DNA of 64,000 nt from Gracilimonas sp965227215 (GCA_965227215.1 OZ245729.1:248001-312000); one strand, 5' to 3'; counted from the first letter of the stretch, positions 36,225 through 46,217 are shown. Program-made: numbers and translations. The notes: generated from the sequence alone by a model not told the origin.

Positions 36225-38510
36225 ATGAAAACATTTTCACTTCCTTCAGAAGAACCAAAAGGCAGACCTGACTTTCTATCCGGGCTGAATAAGCAGCAGA
36301 AAAAGGCCGTAACCCACACCGATGGTCCACTGCTTATTGTAGCCGGTGCGGGTTCCGGAAAAACAAGAGTACTGACTTATCGAATCGCTTATCTGCTGCA
36401 GCAGTACAAAGCAGCTCCTGAGCAGATTCTTGCGCTAACCTTTACCAACAAAGCAGCGCGGGAGATGAAAGAACGAATTCAGAACCTGATTGGCGACAAA
36501 GCCAAAAAGCTCTGGATGGGAACCTTCCACTCTATTTTCTCGAAGATTCTTCGTTTTGAAGCCGATAAAATCGGATATGGATCCGACTTCACTATTTATG
36601 ATACCAACGACTCCCAGACGGTAATCAAGCAAATTCTGCAGGAACTCAATTTTGATCCCAAAGAGATCAAACCCAAGACCATTCACAACAAAATAAGCGA
36701 CTCTAAAAACCAGCTGATAGAAGCTGACACTTATCAGGATCGTTTTGTGAGCAGCACGCTGGATGACATCACGGCCAGGGTGTATAAAATCTACAACAAG
36801 CGACTGAAGCAAAGCAACGCCATGGATTTTGACGATCTGCTGGTAAAACCTATTCAGCTCTTTCAGGAGCACCCGGATATTCTGGAAAAATACCAGGACC
36901 GTTTTAAGTATATCCTGATTGATGAGTATCAGGATACTAATCATGCTCAGTATACAGTCACCAAATTATTAGCCGCCAAGTACGAAAATATTTGTGTGGT
37001 TGGTGATGACGCCCAGAGTATCTATTCCTTTCGGGGAGCTGATATATCCAACATCCTTAATTTTAAGGAAGATTACGAGAACGCTACCCAGGTTCCGTTG
37101 GAACAAAACTACCGGTCTACAAAAGCTATTCTTCAATGTGCCGATTCCATCATCAAACAGAATACCAAGCAGCTTGATAAAACACTGTGGACGGAGCAGG
37201 ATTATGGAGAGCGCATTACCGTACTCGAGAATTTTGATGAGCGGGATGAAGCAAATCGTGTAGCCAGTCATATTCAAAACCTGAAGATGAAGCACGGCTA
37301 TAAGAACAATAATTTTGCCATCCTTTACCGTACTAACTACCAGTCACGAGTTTTTGAGGAAGCACTTCGTCGGAAAGATTTAGCTTATCAGCTAGTTGGC
37401 GGACTCTCCTTCTACCAGCGCAAAGAAATTAAGGACGTGCTGGCTTATCTCACGCTGCTGGTAAATCCACATGACGAAACAAACCTTCTGCGGATCATTA
37501 ACGAACCTTCTCGGGGGATTGGAAATAAATCCATACAGGATTTGATTAAGCAGGCTCGGGAAGAAAGCAGTTCTATCTGGAACATCATTCAGAACATCGA
37601 GGATCTGGATGTATATAAACCGGCTAAAGCACGTGTCCGGGAGTTTGTGGATATGATTAACCGTTTGAGAAGTAACCTAGAAGGTGGGGAGAGTATTTCA
37701 GATACTGTGAAAGCCATGCTGGAACAATCCGGTTATATGCGAGCTTTAGTTGAGGAAAATTCGCATGAGTCCATGATGCGCAGGGATAACATCATAGAAC
37801 TTCAGAATGCAATCTCTTATTACGAAAAAGGAAAAGAGAAACCTTCCCTGAGTGCTTTTCTACAGGAGATAAGCCTGATCACCGATACCGATAAGTTTGA
37901 CGAGGACAAACCCGCCATTACCCTGATGACCGTTCACGCCTCCAAAGGACTAGAATTCCCGTGTGTATTTATTGTTGGCCTGGAAGAAAACCTCTTCCCT
38001 ATGGGTGCCCGCGATAATTTTGACGTGGATATCGAAGAAGAGCGCCGTTTGTTTTATGTAGCCATTACCCGAGCTGAGGAACGCCTGTTCTTCAGCCACT
38101 GTCGCAGTCGGTTTAAGTTTGGGGAAGAAATGCGCCAGTCTCGTTCCCGGTTTCTGGATGAAGTGGACGCCGGTGTAGTGCAAACCGAAACAGGTGCTAC
38201 CATCTCGCAAAGGAAAGATCGATTTGAAAATAAATCCTCTGGCGGTTCCGGAATGGAAATAGATCACGATTGGAAACAATCTCACACCAAAAAAACCTAT
38301 AAGTCACCTTCCGCCACCATTCACTACGACTATGAGGATGGAGAAGATCCTTTCCAGGTTGGCACTAAAGTGATGCACTCAAAATTCGGTCCCGGTAAAA
38401 TCATTTCCAGATCGGGATTAGGAACAGATGCCAAAGTTGTTGTATTTTTCAAGAATAGAGGACAAAAAAAGTTAATGTTGAGGGCAGCTCCTTTACAGGT
38501 AATTGATTAG
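36225..38510 (+). CDS. UvrD/PcrA-type superfamily 1 DNA helicase
   Basis: 761 residues, full length. All SF1A motifs are seen in order: Q-motif LNKQQKKAV, Walker A GAGSGKTR (about residues 41-48), LALTFTNKAAREM, DEYQDTN (motif II), GDDAQSIYSFRGA, QNYRST, TVHASKGLEFP and YVAITRAEERL. The C-terminal tail has a small Tudor-like segment (HSKFGPGKI) as in PcrA, which contacts RNA polymerase. It serves in repair and replication restart. PcrA versus UvrD naming cannot be settled here. Confidence 0.95.
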   Translation: MKTFSLPSEEPKGRPDFLSGLNKQQKKAVTHTDGPLLIVAGAGSGKTRVLTYRIAYLLQQYKAAPEQILALTFTNKAAREMKERIQNLIGDKAKKLWMGTFHSIFSKILRFEADKIGYGSDFTIYDTNDSQTVIKQILQELNFDPKEIKPKTIHNKISDSKNQLIEADTYQDRFVSSTLDDITARVYKIYNKRLKQSNAMDFDDLLVKPIQLFQEHPDILEKYQDRFKYILIDEYQDTNHAQYTVTKLLAAKYENICVVGDDAQSIYSFRGADISNILNFKEDYENATQVPLEQNYRSTKAILQCADSIIKQNTKQLDKTLWTEQDYGERITVLENFDERDEANRVASHIQNLKMKHGYKNNNFAILYRTNYQSRVFEEALRRKDLAYQLVGGLSFYQRKEIKDVLAYLTLLVNPHDETNLLRIINEPSRGIGNKSIQDLIKQAREESSSIWNIIQNIEDLDVYKPAKARVREFVDMINRLRSNLEGGESISDTVKAMLEQSGYMRALVEENSHESMMRRDNIIELQNAISYYEKGKEKPSLSAFLQEISLITDTDKFDEDKPAITLMTVHASKGLEFPCVFIVGLEENLFPMGARDNFDVDIEEERRLFYVAITRAEERLFFSHCRSRFKFGEEMRQSRSRFLDEVDAGVVQTETGATISQRKDRFENKSSGGSGMEIDHDWKQSHTKKTYKSPSATIHYDYEDGEDPFQVGTKVMHSKFGPGKIISRSGLGTDAKVVVFFKNRGQKKLMLRAAPLQVID

Positions 38511-38547
38511 TAAGTAACAGATTACCCCTTTTTAGCGTTAAGATATC

Positions 38548-40062
38548 ATGTATAGTCGGCAGGCAATATTTTTACTACTGTTCCTGTGTTTAAGCAGCTT
38601 TTCGGTGCTTGCACAACCTGTTATCACTCCACGAAATATGGCTCTTGGAGGTGGAGGAAGTACCTATATTACCGACTACAATGCCAATTTCTATAACCCG
38701 GCTAACCTCATGATTCGTGACCGCGAGGGTGATTTCTCTATCGGGGTTGGCATCGGCGGTTTCTTCTTCAATCCCTTTGAGAATTTTGATGATCCGAATT
38801 TACAGTATGAAAACGCCCGGGATTATTTAACAGCCTATGAATCAGGAAACCGAGCATCCTTCAGTTCAAACCGGGATGAAATTCTGGATAAGAATTATCC
38901 CCGTAATGCTACCCTTTCTGACAATACTACCCGCTACGATGCAACTGTTTTAGGCATGAAGTGGAAGCGAGAAAACAGATCGTTTTCTATAGCTCTCAGA
39001 ACGCGTACTTCTTCTAATTTCAAAGCCGGTAAAGGTTGGTATGTCAATGAATTTCAGGAAGACCGGGACGGCAATAATGTGCTCGATCGTACTTTAATCC
39101 ATCGATACCAAACGCTTCATGAACTGTCTTTTGGGTATGCGGAATCGTTTCCTTTTTTAACGGGCTTAACCCCTCGTCTTGATAATTTTGTTATCGGAAT
39201 AGCACCTAAAATCGTGGTTAGTGGGAACTACCAAAATGCTGTCTGGGAGAATGTTTACCAGCAACAGGGTAATTCCGTTCAAAGAATTGAATCTTTTTCC
39301 TATGATGCCACCGGAGAATTTTCGGCTTCCACCCTTGCTTATTTTAACGGCAACAACATACAAACCGCCAACACACAGTCATTCAATAATAACTATTTCA
39401 CTTTTGATGGCATCGGAGCAGGTCTGGATATTGGCGTAACCTATCTCCTCACCCTGGGTAGTGACCTCTCTGCCGTTCGTCCGGATCAGCAACCCACCCG
39501 AAAATCGTTACGCTTGTCGTTTTCCATGACCGACATTGGATTCGTTTCGTACAACAACAACGAGCTTAGCATCTCCATGGATATGGACACAACAATGAAT
39601 GCTGCGGTACCAACCTCGGTGAGTAATGAAATGTTTACCGGCACCCGGGGGCAATACATTTCATTTATAGAACAATATGGAGAAGACAATCCTTTTATAG
39701 GAACCAACCGAAACAGGGCATCCTTTTCCACTTTGTTGCCCATGGCGGTTCATGGCGGAGCTCTGCTTGAAATTAACAGACTGAAGCTAATGGGTGATAT
39801 CAGTATCGGCCTGACAAATAACGCCTTCAATTCAACCAAAGTTATTTCTTCTTTCGGTATCGAATTACGTCCATTTAAGTTTTTACCACTTCGTGGAGGC
39901 ATTCAATTTAAAGCAGAACAACCTGATTTTTTGAGCCTTGGAACAGCTATCGAGACAAAGAAATGGGACTTCTCGGTTGCAGCCCTCTTAACTCCAGATT
40001 CCCTCACTAATCAACCCACAATAACCGGGGTTTCGGTAGCTACCCTTCAGTTGCATTTTTAA
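38548..40062 (+). CDS. Outer-membrane beta-barrel protein, DUF5723-like
   Basis: 504 residues. The signal peptide is about residues 1-22 (ending SVLA). The mature start RNMALGGGGSTYITDYNANFYNPANL is the opening seen in DUF5723 / PorV-like (FadL-related) barrels of Bacteroidota. The rest is alternating aromatic beta strands ending in LQLHF, a typical barrel C-terminus. The ligand is unknown. The gene starts 37 bases after the helicase gene and is followed by lon. Confidence 0.7.
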   Translation: MYSRQAIFLLLFLCLSSFSVLAQPVITPRNMALGGGGSTYITDYNANFYNPANLMIRDREGDFSIGVGIGGFFFNPFENFDDPNLQYENARDYLTAYESGNRASFSSNRDEILDKNYPRNATLSDNTTRYDATVLGMKWKRENRSFSIALRTRTSSNFKAGKGWYVNEFQEDRDGNNVLDRTLIHRYQTLHELSFGYAESFPFLTGLTPRLDNFVIGIAPKIVVSGNYQNAVWENVYQQQGNSVQRIESFSYDATGEFSASTLAYFNGNNIQTANTQSFNNNYFTFDGIGAGLDIGVTYLLTLGSDLSAVRPDQQPTRKSLRLSFSMTDIGFVSYNNNELSISMDMDTTMNAAVPTSVSNEMFTGTRGQYISFIEQYGEDNPFIGTNRNRASFSTLLPMAVHGGALLEINRLKLMGDISIGLTNNAFNSTKVISSFGIELRPFKFLPLRGGIQFKAEQPDFLSLGTAIETKKWDFSVAALLTPDSLTNQPTITGVSVATLQLHF

Positions 40063-40189
40063 AGACTGCCACTTTGCCCTACATTACTGACAGGCAGCGG
40101 GTGTTTCTGACGCTTTGTTTTGTGTGAATGATATGGCTCCGTATTTGCATTCAGTAGATCAAACAAAAAAACTGCAGATATTTTTATTT

Positions 40190-42736
40190 ATGAAACAGCG
40201 CTTTGACTTATTTGAGAAATTTGATCAGTCTGACGACAACTTTGATGATTTTGAGCAGGCTATACCCCTCATGTCAGAAGAAGAAGAAAAAGAACTGACT
40301 GAAGCTGAAATTCCTGATTCTCTCCCCATTCTACCCCTTAAAAACACCGTACTATTTCCGGGAGTTGTGGTTCCGATTACCGTCGGGCGTGATCGTTCAC
40401 TGGCTCTCGTCAAAGAAGCCTACGATGGCGACAAAACTATTGGGGTTGTTACTCAGAAGAACGAAGATATAGAAGAACCCGAGTACAAAGACCTCCATAA
40501 AATTGGAACGGTCGCTCAGATCCTGAAGCTTATCAAAATGCCGGATGGCAGTAAGAGTATTGTCATTCAGGGTAAGTCTAATTTTAAAGTCAAAAAGTTT
40601 ACTCAAAGCTCCCCTTATTTTAAGGCCGATGTGGAGCCTTATAACAAGGAAATGGATATTGAAGGCTTAGAATTAGACGCTTCGGTTCGGAACATAAAAG
40701 AGACTGCGACTAAGATCATCAACATGTCTCCTAACATTCCTTCGGAGGCATCAATAGCTGTAAATAACATTAACAGCCCTACGTTTCTGCTGAATTTCAT
40801 TTCCTCCAATTTGAATGTATCTGTTTCCGATAAACAGACCCTTCTGGAAGTACGAAAGTTTTCTGATAACCTCGAAAAGGTTATGGAATTCCTTGAGAAG
40901 GAAGTTCAGGTACTGGATATGAGTGAAAAAATCCGAACCAAAGTAAAGTCGGATATTGATGATCAGCAGCGGGAGTTCTACCTGCGGCAGCAAATGAAAG
41001 CCATTCAGGAAGAACTTGGCGAAGATGCAGAGCAACAGGATATTGAGAAACTGCGCGACCGTCTTAAAAGTAAAAAGCTTCCTGATAGCGCCCGCGAAAC
41101 CGCTGAGAAAGAACTACAGCGTTTGGAGATGACTCCAAATGCCTCTCCGAACTATGGGATCATTTACAGTTACGTGGAATGGATTTTGGACCTTCCGTGG
41201 GAAGAGTTTTCAGAAGACAAATTGGATCTGGAGTACGCACGAAAAGTGCTCGATGAAGATCACTATGGCCTGGAGAAGGTCAAAAAACGAATTGTTGAGT
41301 ACTTGGCCGTATTAAAACTCAAGCAGGATATGAAAGCTCCTATCCTCTGTTTTTATGGCCCTCCGGGAGTTGGTAAAACCAGTTTAGGTAAATCGATTGC
41401 AAGAGCCTTAAACAGAGAATTTGAACGCTTCAGCCTGGGAGGAATCAGAGATGAAGCCGAAGTTCGCGGTCACCGACGAACCTACATCGGTGCACTTCCC
41501 GGCCGCATTATCCGATCTATGAAAAAAGCAGGGAAAGGCAACCCGGTTATCATGCTGGATGAAATTGACAAAGTAGGTGCCGACTACCGCGGAGACCCCA
41601 CCTCTGCCCTGCTCGAGGTTCTTGATCCGGAACAGAACGATACGTTCACCGATAACTATCTCGAGCTTGAGTATGACTTGTCGAAGGTGATGTTCATCGC
41701 TACGGCAAACTCACTGGATACCATTCCGGCTCCGCTGAAAGACCGTATGGAGATCATCAACATCAGTGGTTATACGCTGGAAGAGAAAACTCAAATTGCC
41801 AAGAAGTATCTGATACCTAAGCAAATTGAGGAAAATGGTCTCAAAGAAGATCAGATTTCTTTCACGGATGATTCCATTGAACGGCTTATTGATCAATACA
41901 CGCGGGAATCCGGTGTACGTAATCTTGAGCGACAAATTGCAGGATGTTGTCGTGGCGTAGCTGCTAAGATAGCCTCAGGTGAAATCGATGAGTTTGATGT
42001 GAAGGCTGATGACGTAGAAGAATTTCTCGGTAAGCGAAAATTCTTCAGCGATGCCGCCGAGCGAACCACCGTCCCCGGTGTTGCTACCGGAATGGCATGG
42101 ACGCCTTACGGTGGTGATATCCTCTTCATTGAGGCCAGCGTATCGAAAGGTTCCGGAAAGCTGAACATTACCGGTCAGCTTGGAGATGTGATGAAAGAAT
42201 CGGCTATGCTTGCTGTTTCTTATTTGAAAGCACACTCCGATAAGTTTGGTATCCCGGAAGAAGCATTTAAATACTGGGATTTACACGTACACGTGCCTGC
42301 AGGAGCGGTTCCTAAAGACGGACCTTCAGCCGGTGTTTCCCTGATGTCGGCCATTGCCTCCATCTTTACGCAACGTAAGGTTAAAGGCACCATCGCTCTT
42401 ACCGGTGAGATTACCCTTCGGGGACTTGTACTGCCTGTTGGAGGAATCAAGGAGAAAGTACTGGCGGCTAAGCGAGCGGGAATCAAAAAAGTACTGCTTC
42501 CAAAGAAAAACGAGAAAGATGTAGCTGAGATTGAAGAAGAAGTACTCGGCGATCTTGAAGTACAGTATTTGGAAAGAATGGATCCCCTGCTGGATATCAT
42601 CCTTGAAGATGAACCGGTGCAAGACGCTTCCGATTTCTTTAAAGTAAGTGAAGCCCACAAAGCTTCCGTATCCGGTAAGAACGGCAAAATGCCGGCAAAA
42701 GATGTGGAAGTGGTAAGTCGTGATGATGAAGACTAA
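40190..42736 (+). CDS. lon: ATP-dependent protease Lon
   Basis: 848 residues from ATG 40190. A longer in-frame reading from 40115 would add 25 residues unlike Lon, so the ATG before KQRFDLFEKF is preferred. It degrades damaged and regulatory proteins. Domains: N-terminal LON substrate domain (LPILPLKNTVLFPGV), AAA+ with Walker A GPPGVGKTS (about residue 390) and LDEIDKVG, and a C-terminal protease with Ser713 (KDGPSAG) and Lys756, forming the catalytic dyad 43 residues apart as in E. coli Lon. A strong terminator follows. Confidence 0.97.
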   Translation: MKQRFDLFEKFDQSDDNFDDFEQAIPLMSEEEEKELTEAEIPDSLPILPLKNTVLFPGVVVPITVGRDRSLALVKEAYDGDKTIGVVTQKNEDIEEPEYKDLHKIGTVAQILKLIKMPDGSKSIVIQGKSNFKVKKFTQSSPYFKADVEPYNKEMDIEGLELDASVRNIKETATKIINMSPNIPSEASIAVNNINSPTFLLNFISSNLNVSVSDKQTLLEVRKFSDNLEKVMEFLEKEVQVLDMSEKIRTKVKSDIDDQQREFYLRQQMKAIQEELGEDAEQQDIEKLRDRLKSKKLPDSARETAEKELQRLEMTPNASPNYGIIYSYVEWILDLPWEEFSEDKLDLEYARKVLDEDHYGLEKVKKRIVEYLAVLKLKQDMKAPILCFYGPPGVGKTSLGKSIARALNREFERFSLGGIRDEAEVRGHRRTYIGALPGRIIRSMKKAGKGNPVIMLDEIDKVGADYRGDPTSALLEVLDPEQNDTFTDNYLELEYDLSKVMFIATANSLDTIPAPLKDRMEIINISGYTLEEKTQIAKKYLIPKQIEENGLKEDQISFTDDSIERLIDQYTRESGVRNLERQIAGCCRGVAAKIASGEIDEFDVKADDVEEFLGKRKFFSDAAERTTVPGVATGMAWTPYGGDILFIEASVSKGSGKLNITGQLGDVMKESAMLAVSYLKAHSDKFGIPEEAFKYWDLHVHVPAGAVPKDGPSAGVSLMSAIASIFTQRKVKGTIALTGEITLRGLVLPVGGIKEKVLAAKRAGIKKVLLPKKNEKDVAEIEEEVLGDLEVQYLERMDPLLDIILEDEPVQDASDFFKVSEAHKASVSGKNGKMPAKDVEVVSRDDED

Positions 42737-42765
42737 TCATTTTTGACATCATCCATGTATTTAAA

Positions 42766-42792
42766 AGAGCGGGTTTTGCCCGCTCTTTTTTT
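42766..42792 (+). terminator. Rho-independent terminator of lon
   Basis: AGAGCGGG / CCCGCTCT, a perfect 8-base GC-rich stem with a 5-base loop, is followed by six or more T. Confidence 0.93.
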
Positions 42793-42848
42793 ATTCGCTT
42801 AGATTTATAACCTTTAAGATAAATCAAGTAGAATGTAGTAATTCATTT

Positions 42849-43616
42849 ATGAGAGTTTGCCTGCTTTTTTTAGTCTCCTTGCTTTCCATTCAATATTCAA
42901 TGGCTTGTAGCTGTCTTTCTTCCGGAGTAACCGACCGGTATATGACCGAAGACTTTATTGGAGTAGTAGAAATAACTTCGATTGAAGAAGCAGAAAAATT
43001 CAAAAATCAAAGGCCATACAAAGCTCATCTAAGTTCAATCGAAACATATAAAGGTGTATTCCCTGATTCGATATTAGTTTCGGGGACACCCGAAGTAAGC
43101 TATGATGGTCAATGTGAAGTTGCAGTGAGGCCAGGTCAAAAGTGGTTGTTATATCTTCAGAAAGGAGAAAACGGAAATTACATACTCAGTTGGTGTGCCA
43201 ATCCCATTCCTATCTCCTTGACAAACGGCAAAAAAGCTCCACGGGCAGATGTTGCGCAAAATCAGATAGAAAAACTGATTTACTTAAAAACCAATTTTCC
43301 AAATCTTCACAGTGAGTTTAGAATCTATTATGACATGGAGATTTATACTGAATTCTTCATGAATTACAATAACCTGAATTTAGATACTGAATCTGCTTTC
43401 TATATGCTCACCTTCAATAAGAAAGTGGAAGTTGAATCTGTTGATATAGTTAAGGGATTTGGAACTAAAGTCGATCGACAGATCATTCAATTTTTTAAAA
43501 CAGATAGCTTGTGGCATGGAGGGAGTTTTTATAACCCGGAATACTCCATCCCTCATAAAACCAAATACCTTGTTAACATGAATTATAATAAAGAGTTGAA
43601 TAGAGTAGGCTTCTAA
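42849..43616 (+). CDS. Secreted TIMP/NTR-like protein with TonB-like C-terminal domain
   Basis: 255 residues. A signal peptide ends at A19, so the mature protein would begin C20-S-C22, the CxC start of TIMP/netrin-like (NTR) domains. Cysteines C20, C22, C89 and C116 sit 69 and 94 residues apart in the pairs C20-C89 and C22-C116, close to the TIMP spacing (C1-C70, C3-C99). From about residue 160 a second region (YMLTFNKKVEVESVDIVKGF, VDRQIIQFFKTDSLW) resembles the TonB C-terminal fold. Function unknown; a lipobox reading (SMAC) is also possible. It stands alone after the lon terminator. Confidence 0.55.
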   Translation: MRVCLLFLVSLLSIQYSMACSCLSSGVTDRYMTEDFIGVVEITSIEEAEKFKNQRPYKAHLSSIETYKGVFPDSILVSGTPEVSYDGQCEVAVRPGQKWLLYLQKGENGNYILSWCANPIPISLTNGKKAPRADVAQNQIEKLIYLKTNFPNLHSEFRIYYDMEIYTEFFMNYNNLNLDTESAFYMLTFNKKVEVESVDIVKGFGTKVDRQIIQFFKTDSLWHGGSFYNPEYSIPHKTKYLVNMNYNKELNRVGF

Positions 43617-43638
43617 ACTCTTGTTCTACATTATACAA

Positions 43639-43983
43639 TTACATTATACAATCAACCCCATCCAGGGCCATGTGAATAAGCAGCCCTAAGCCGGCAATTT
43701 GAATTCTGCGATTCCACTTCTTTCCTTTTTCCGTAAGATTTCCGGACTTTAAATAAAAAGGCAACGCAAACATCATAACATAAACGACTATTGCCCATAC
43801 GGTATGCAAGGGGTGAAACCCGATGGAACACCGGTTCGGATTGTACACAGGGTCAGCTAATAGATGATCTGCATCTACCGCCATCGTTGCTATCAGAATA
43901 AGAAAAGCGTATATCCAGTTTTTACGATAGAATACCTTTGCAATAATAAGCGGAACAATGAAGTGAAGAAGTATGTGCAGCAT
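43639..43983 (-). CDS. DUF6122-like small integral membrane protein
   Basis: 114 residues with about four hydrophobic helices (starting MLHILLHFIVPLIIAKVF). Conserved-looking polar residues sit in the membrane: the DADHLLADP and GFHPLHTVW segments and HMALDGVDC near the end, an HxxxD-like arrangement reminiscent of YdjM-type membrane metal-dependent hydrolases. Enzymatic activity is not proven. It is convergent with the TIMP-like gene, with a 22-base gap of short repeats. Confidence 0.65.
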   Translation of the reverse strand: MLHILLHFIVPLIIAKVFYRKNWIYAFLILIATMAVDADHLLADPVYNPNRCSIGFHPLHTVWAIVVYVMMFALPFYLKSGNLTEKGKKWNRRIQIAGLGLLIHMALDGVDCIM

Positions 43984-44048
43984 GAGATGAAAAATCTATA
44001 ATTCCAAGATAGCAATAATAAGAGATCTTCATCTTTCAATAATTCCAT

Positions 44049-44079
44049 ATTGTTAATCCCCTTTCCTTCCTTATTTTTG
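44049..44079 (+). promoter_or_regulatory. rsgA promoter (leaderless)
   Basis: ATTG (44049-44052), a 19-base spacer and a perfect TAnnTTTG box TATTTTTG (44072-44079). The ATG of rsgA begins only four bases after the box, so transcription should start at or beside the ATG and the mRNA should have no leader. Confidence 0.65.
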
Positions 44080-44083
44080 TCGC

Positions 44084-44989
44084 ATGCAAAAAGGACGAGT
44101 CATACAATCTACCGGCAGCTGGTATCATGTAGATACCGGAGATGAAATCATAGAATCACGTCTCCCGGGGCGCTTTCGGCTGAGTGAGAAAGAAGTTACC
44201 AATCCTATTGCTGTTGGTGACTGGGTGGAATTTGAACTCAATGATGACGGATCAGGAAAGATTGAGAAAATCCATGAGCGGGATAATTACATCACCCGGC
44301 AAGCAACGCATGGCAAAAAGGGGGAACAGATACTGGTGGCCAATCTGGATCAGGCCTGTGTGGTTCAATCCATAAAAAAACCGAAAGTAAAGGAAGGGTT
44401 TATTGATCGGTTTTTGGTCACTTGTGAAGCCTATGAAGTAAAGCCGGTCATCATTTTAAATAAGATTGATCTGGCTAAAAGCGGCGGACTTGAATTTGCC
44501 GAGGAACTCTCAGAATTATATACCGGGCTGGGTTATACTTTTTTAATCACAAGCACAGAAGACCCCGATTCCCTCCAAAAGCTGAAAGAACTTCTAAAAG
44601 ACAAAACCTCGGCTTTCATCGGCCCCTCAGGAGTAGGGAAAACAAGCCTGGTGAATGCTATTGATCCCTCTTATGATCTGAAGGTGAAAGAAGTATCCGA
44701 CTTTTCAAACAAAGGGAAACATACCACAACCTATGCTCAGCTCATTCCTCTCAGTTTTGGAGGATACCTGGCCGATACGCCCGGAATCCGTGAATTCGGG
44801 CTGGTCAATATAGAACCTTGGGAATTATCCCTGTTTTTTCCGGAGATGCTGGAACCCCGGCAGGAATGTCAGTTTAATAATTGCACGCACGCTCATGAAC
44901 CGAAATGCGGTGTGGCACAGGCTTTTGAAGACGGTGAAATAGCTGCCAGTCGTTACAATTCATACCTGAATATGCTTGATTCCCTATAA
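44084..44989 (+). CDS. rsgA: Ribosome small subunit GTPase RsgA
   Basis: 301 residues. A circularly permuted GTPase that matures the 30S subunit. An N-terminal OB-fold is followed by the permuted G motifs: NKIDLAK (G4), then GPSGVGKTS (G1, about residue 180) and DTPGIREFG (G3). The C-terminal zinc-binding cluster CQFNNCTHAHEPKCG is present. The gene stands between a divergent DUF6122 gene and a porin-like gene. Its promoter abuts the ATG, so translation probably begins on a leaderless mRNA. Confidence 0.96.
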   Translation: MQKGRVIQSTGSWYHVDTGDEIIESRLPGRFRLSEKEVTNPIAVGDWVEFELNDDGSGKIEKIHERDNYITRQATHGKKGEQILVANLDQACVVQSIKKPKVKEGFIDRFLVTCEAYEVKPVIILNKIDLAKSGGLEFAEELSELYTGLGYTFLITSTEDPDSLQKLKELLKDKTSAFIGPSGVGKTSLVNAIDPSYDLKVKEVSDFSNKGKHTTTYAQLIPLSFGGYLADTPGIREFGLVNIEPWELSLFFPEMLEPRQECQFNNCTHAHEPKCGVAQAFEDGEIAASRYNSYLNMLDSL

Positions 44990-45084
44990 AAGGGATCTTT
45001 TAGTAACCCTGAATACAGGTATTCCCTCTCTGCAAAATTATATAGATATTAGGACATAACACTCAACAAATATCAGGAGTACGA

Positions 45085-46182
45085 ATGTTTAATAAATTCA
45101 AAAAAATAACTAAAGGCTTATGTGCCCTATCCGTCATAAGCCTTGCTACAGTCGGCACGGCAAAAGCTCAGTTCGGGGATATCGGAGCTTTCTTAAAAGC
45201 TGGTGTAGACGATGCTACAATTTTAACTAAAGAGTATTTAAGGCCCTTTCCTACCGGTTTTGGAACAGGATTAAATGCAGGTTGGAATGAAGCTGCTGCC
45301 CCAAAGAAAACACTAGGGTTCAGTATTCAGGTTCGTCCTTCCTTGGCTTTCGTACCCGGTACTGCTCAAAAATTTGATGTAAGTACACTTGGACTTGACA
45401 AAATTGTTGTAGCACAAGGGGAAGATCCAGTTACTCCTTCTATTGCTGGGAAAAATTCTGCAGGTCCTTTATTGGAAATTTATGACGACCCTGAATCTCA
45501 GAACCGAAATAAATTAGGAGAGTTTACGATGCCTAAGGGTACCGGCTTCTCATTTGTTCCTGCACCAATAGCGCAGGCCAGTTTAGGATTGATAAAAGGA
45601 ACAGATGTAAGCGTCCGTTTTCTTCCAGAAACAGAAATCGGAAAATTTGGTAACATTGGTATTCTCGGTGGCGCTGTAAAACATGATATCGGTCAATGGC
45701 TACCAGGTAGCAAACTACTTCCTGTAGATTTATCAGTTATGGCCGGTTTTAATCAAATTTCCGTAAACGGAAATTTGAACCTTCAACCTGAGGGTGTACG
45801 TAATCCTAATGACCCTTCTTTATCTTCGAACCCAAATCCTGACTTTGATGATCAGGCAGTGGAAACAACTACTAACACATTTGTACTTAATGCGTTAGTA
45901 GGAAAACAAATACCACTACTTTCTGTGTATGGTGGGGTAGGTTATCAAACTGCCTCTCTTGATCTTAATATCAAAGGTGATTATCCGGTTAACACGAATG
46001 TAGGAGGGCAAGATTTTTATAATGTAGTTTCTGACCCTGTTTCTTTTAGCCTTGATAGTGAAAGTTCTGTTCACTTGATGGGGGGCTTTAGGATTCGTCT
46101 AGGTGTAATAGCTATTTATGGTGAGGCAACCGTAGCAAACTATTTTACTGCCAATGCTGGTGTTGGTATCAGTTTCAGATAA
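45085..46182 (+). CDS. DUF6588-like outer-membrane protein
   Basis: 365 residues. A signal peptide (about 1-28, ending KAQ) precedes a protein starting FGDIGAFLKAGVDDATILTKEYL with a GFGTGLNAGW segment, as in the DUF6588 family of Bacteroidota outer-membrane proteins. The beta-rich C-terminus ends in GVGISFR with a terminal aromatic-basic pair, typical of barrels. A strong AGGAG ribosome binding site lies six bases before ATG 45085. Function unknown. A bidirectional terminator follows. Confidence 0.7.
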   Translation: MFNKFKKITKGLCALSVISLATVGTAKAQFGDIGAFLKAGVDDATILTKEYLRPFPTGFGTGLNAGWNEAAAPKKTLGFSIQVRPSLAFVPGTAQKFDVSTLGLDKIVVAQGEDPVTPSIAGKNSAGPLLEIYDDPESQNRNKLGEFTMPKGTGFSFVPAPIAQASLGLIKGTDVSVRFLPETEIGKFGNIGILGGAVKHDIGQWLPGSKLLPVDLSVMAGFNQISVNGNLNLQPEGVRNPNDPSLSSNPNPDFDDQAVETTTNTFVLNALVGKQIPLLSVYGGVGYQTASLDLNIKGDYPVNTNVGGQDFYNVVSDPVSFSLDSESSVHLMGGFRIRLGVIAIYGEATVANYFTANAGVGISFR

Positions 46183-46217
46183 ATAATACCTTCAACCGAA
46201 TTAAAACAAATTAAAAA

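Noticed and set aside
40115..40189. Longer start for lon adding 25 residues
   Set aside because: The extra residues do not look like Lon, the ATG at 40190 begins the KQRFDLFEKF N-terminus, and the upstream start has no ribosome binding site.
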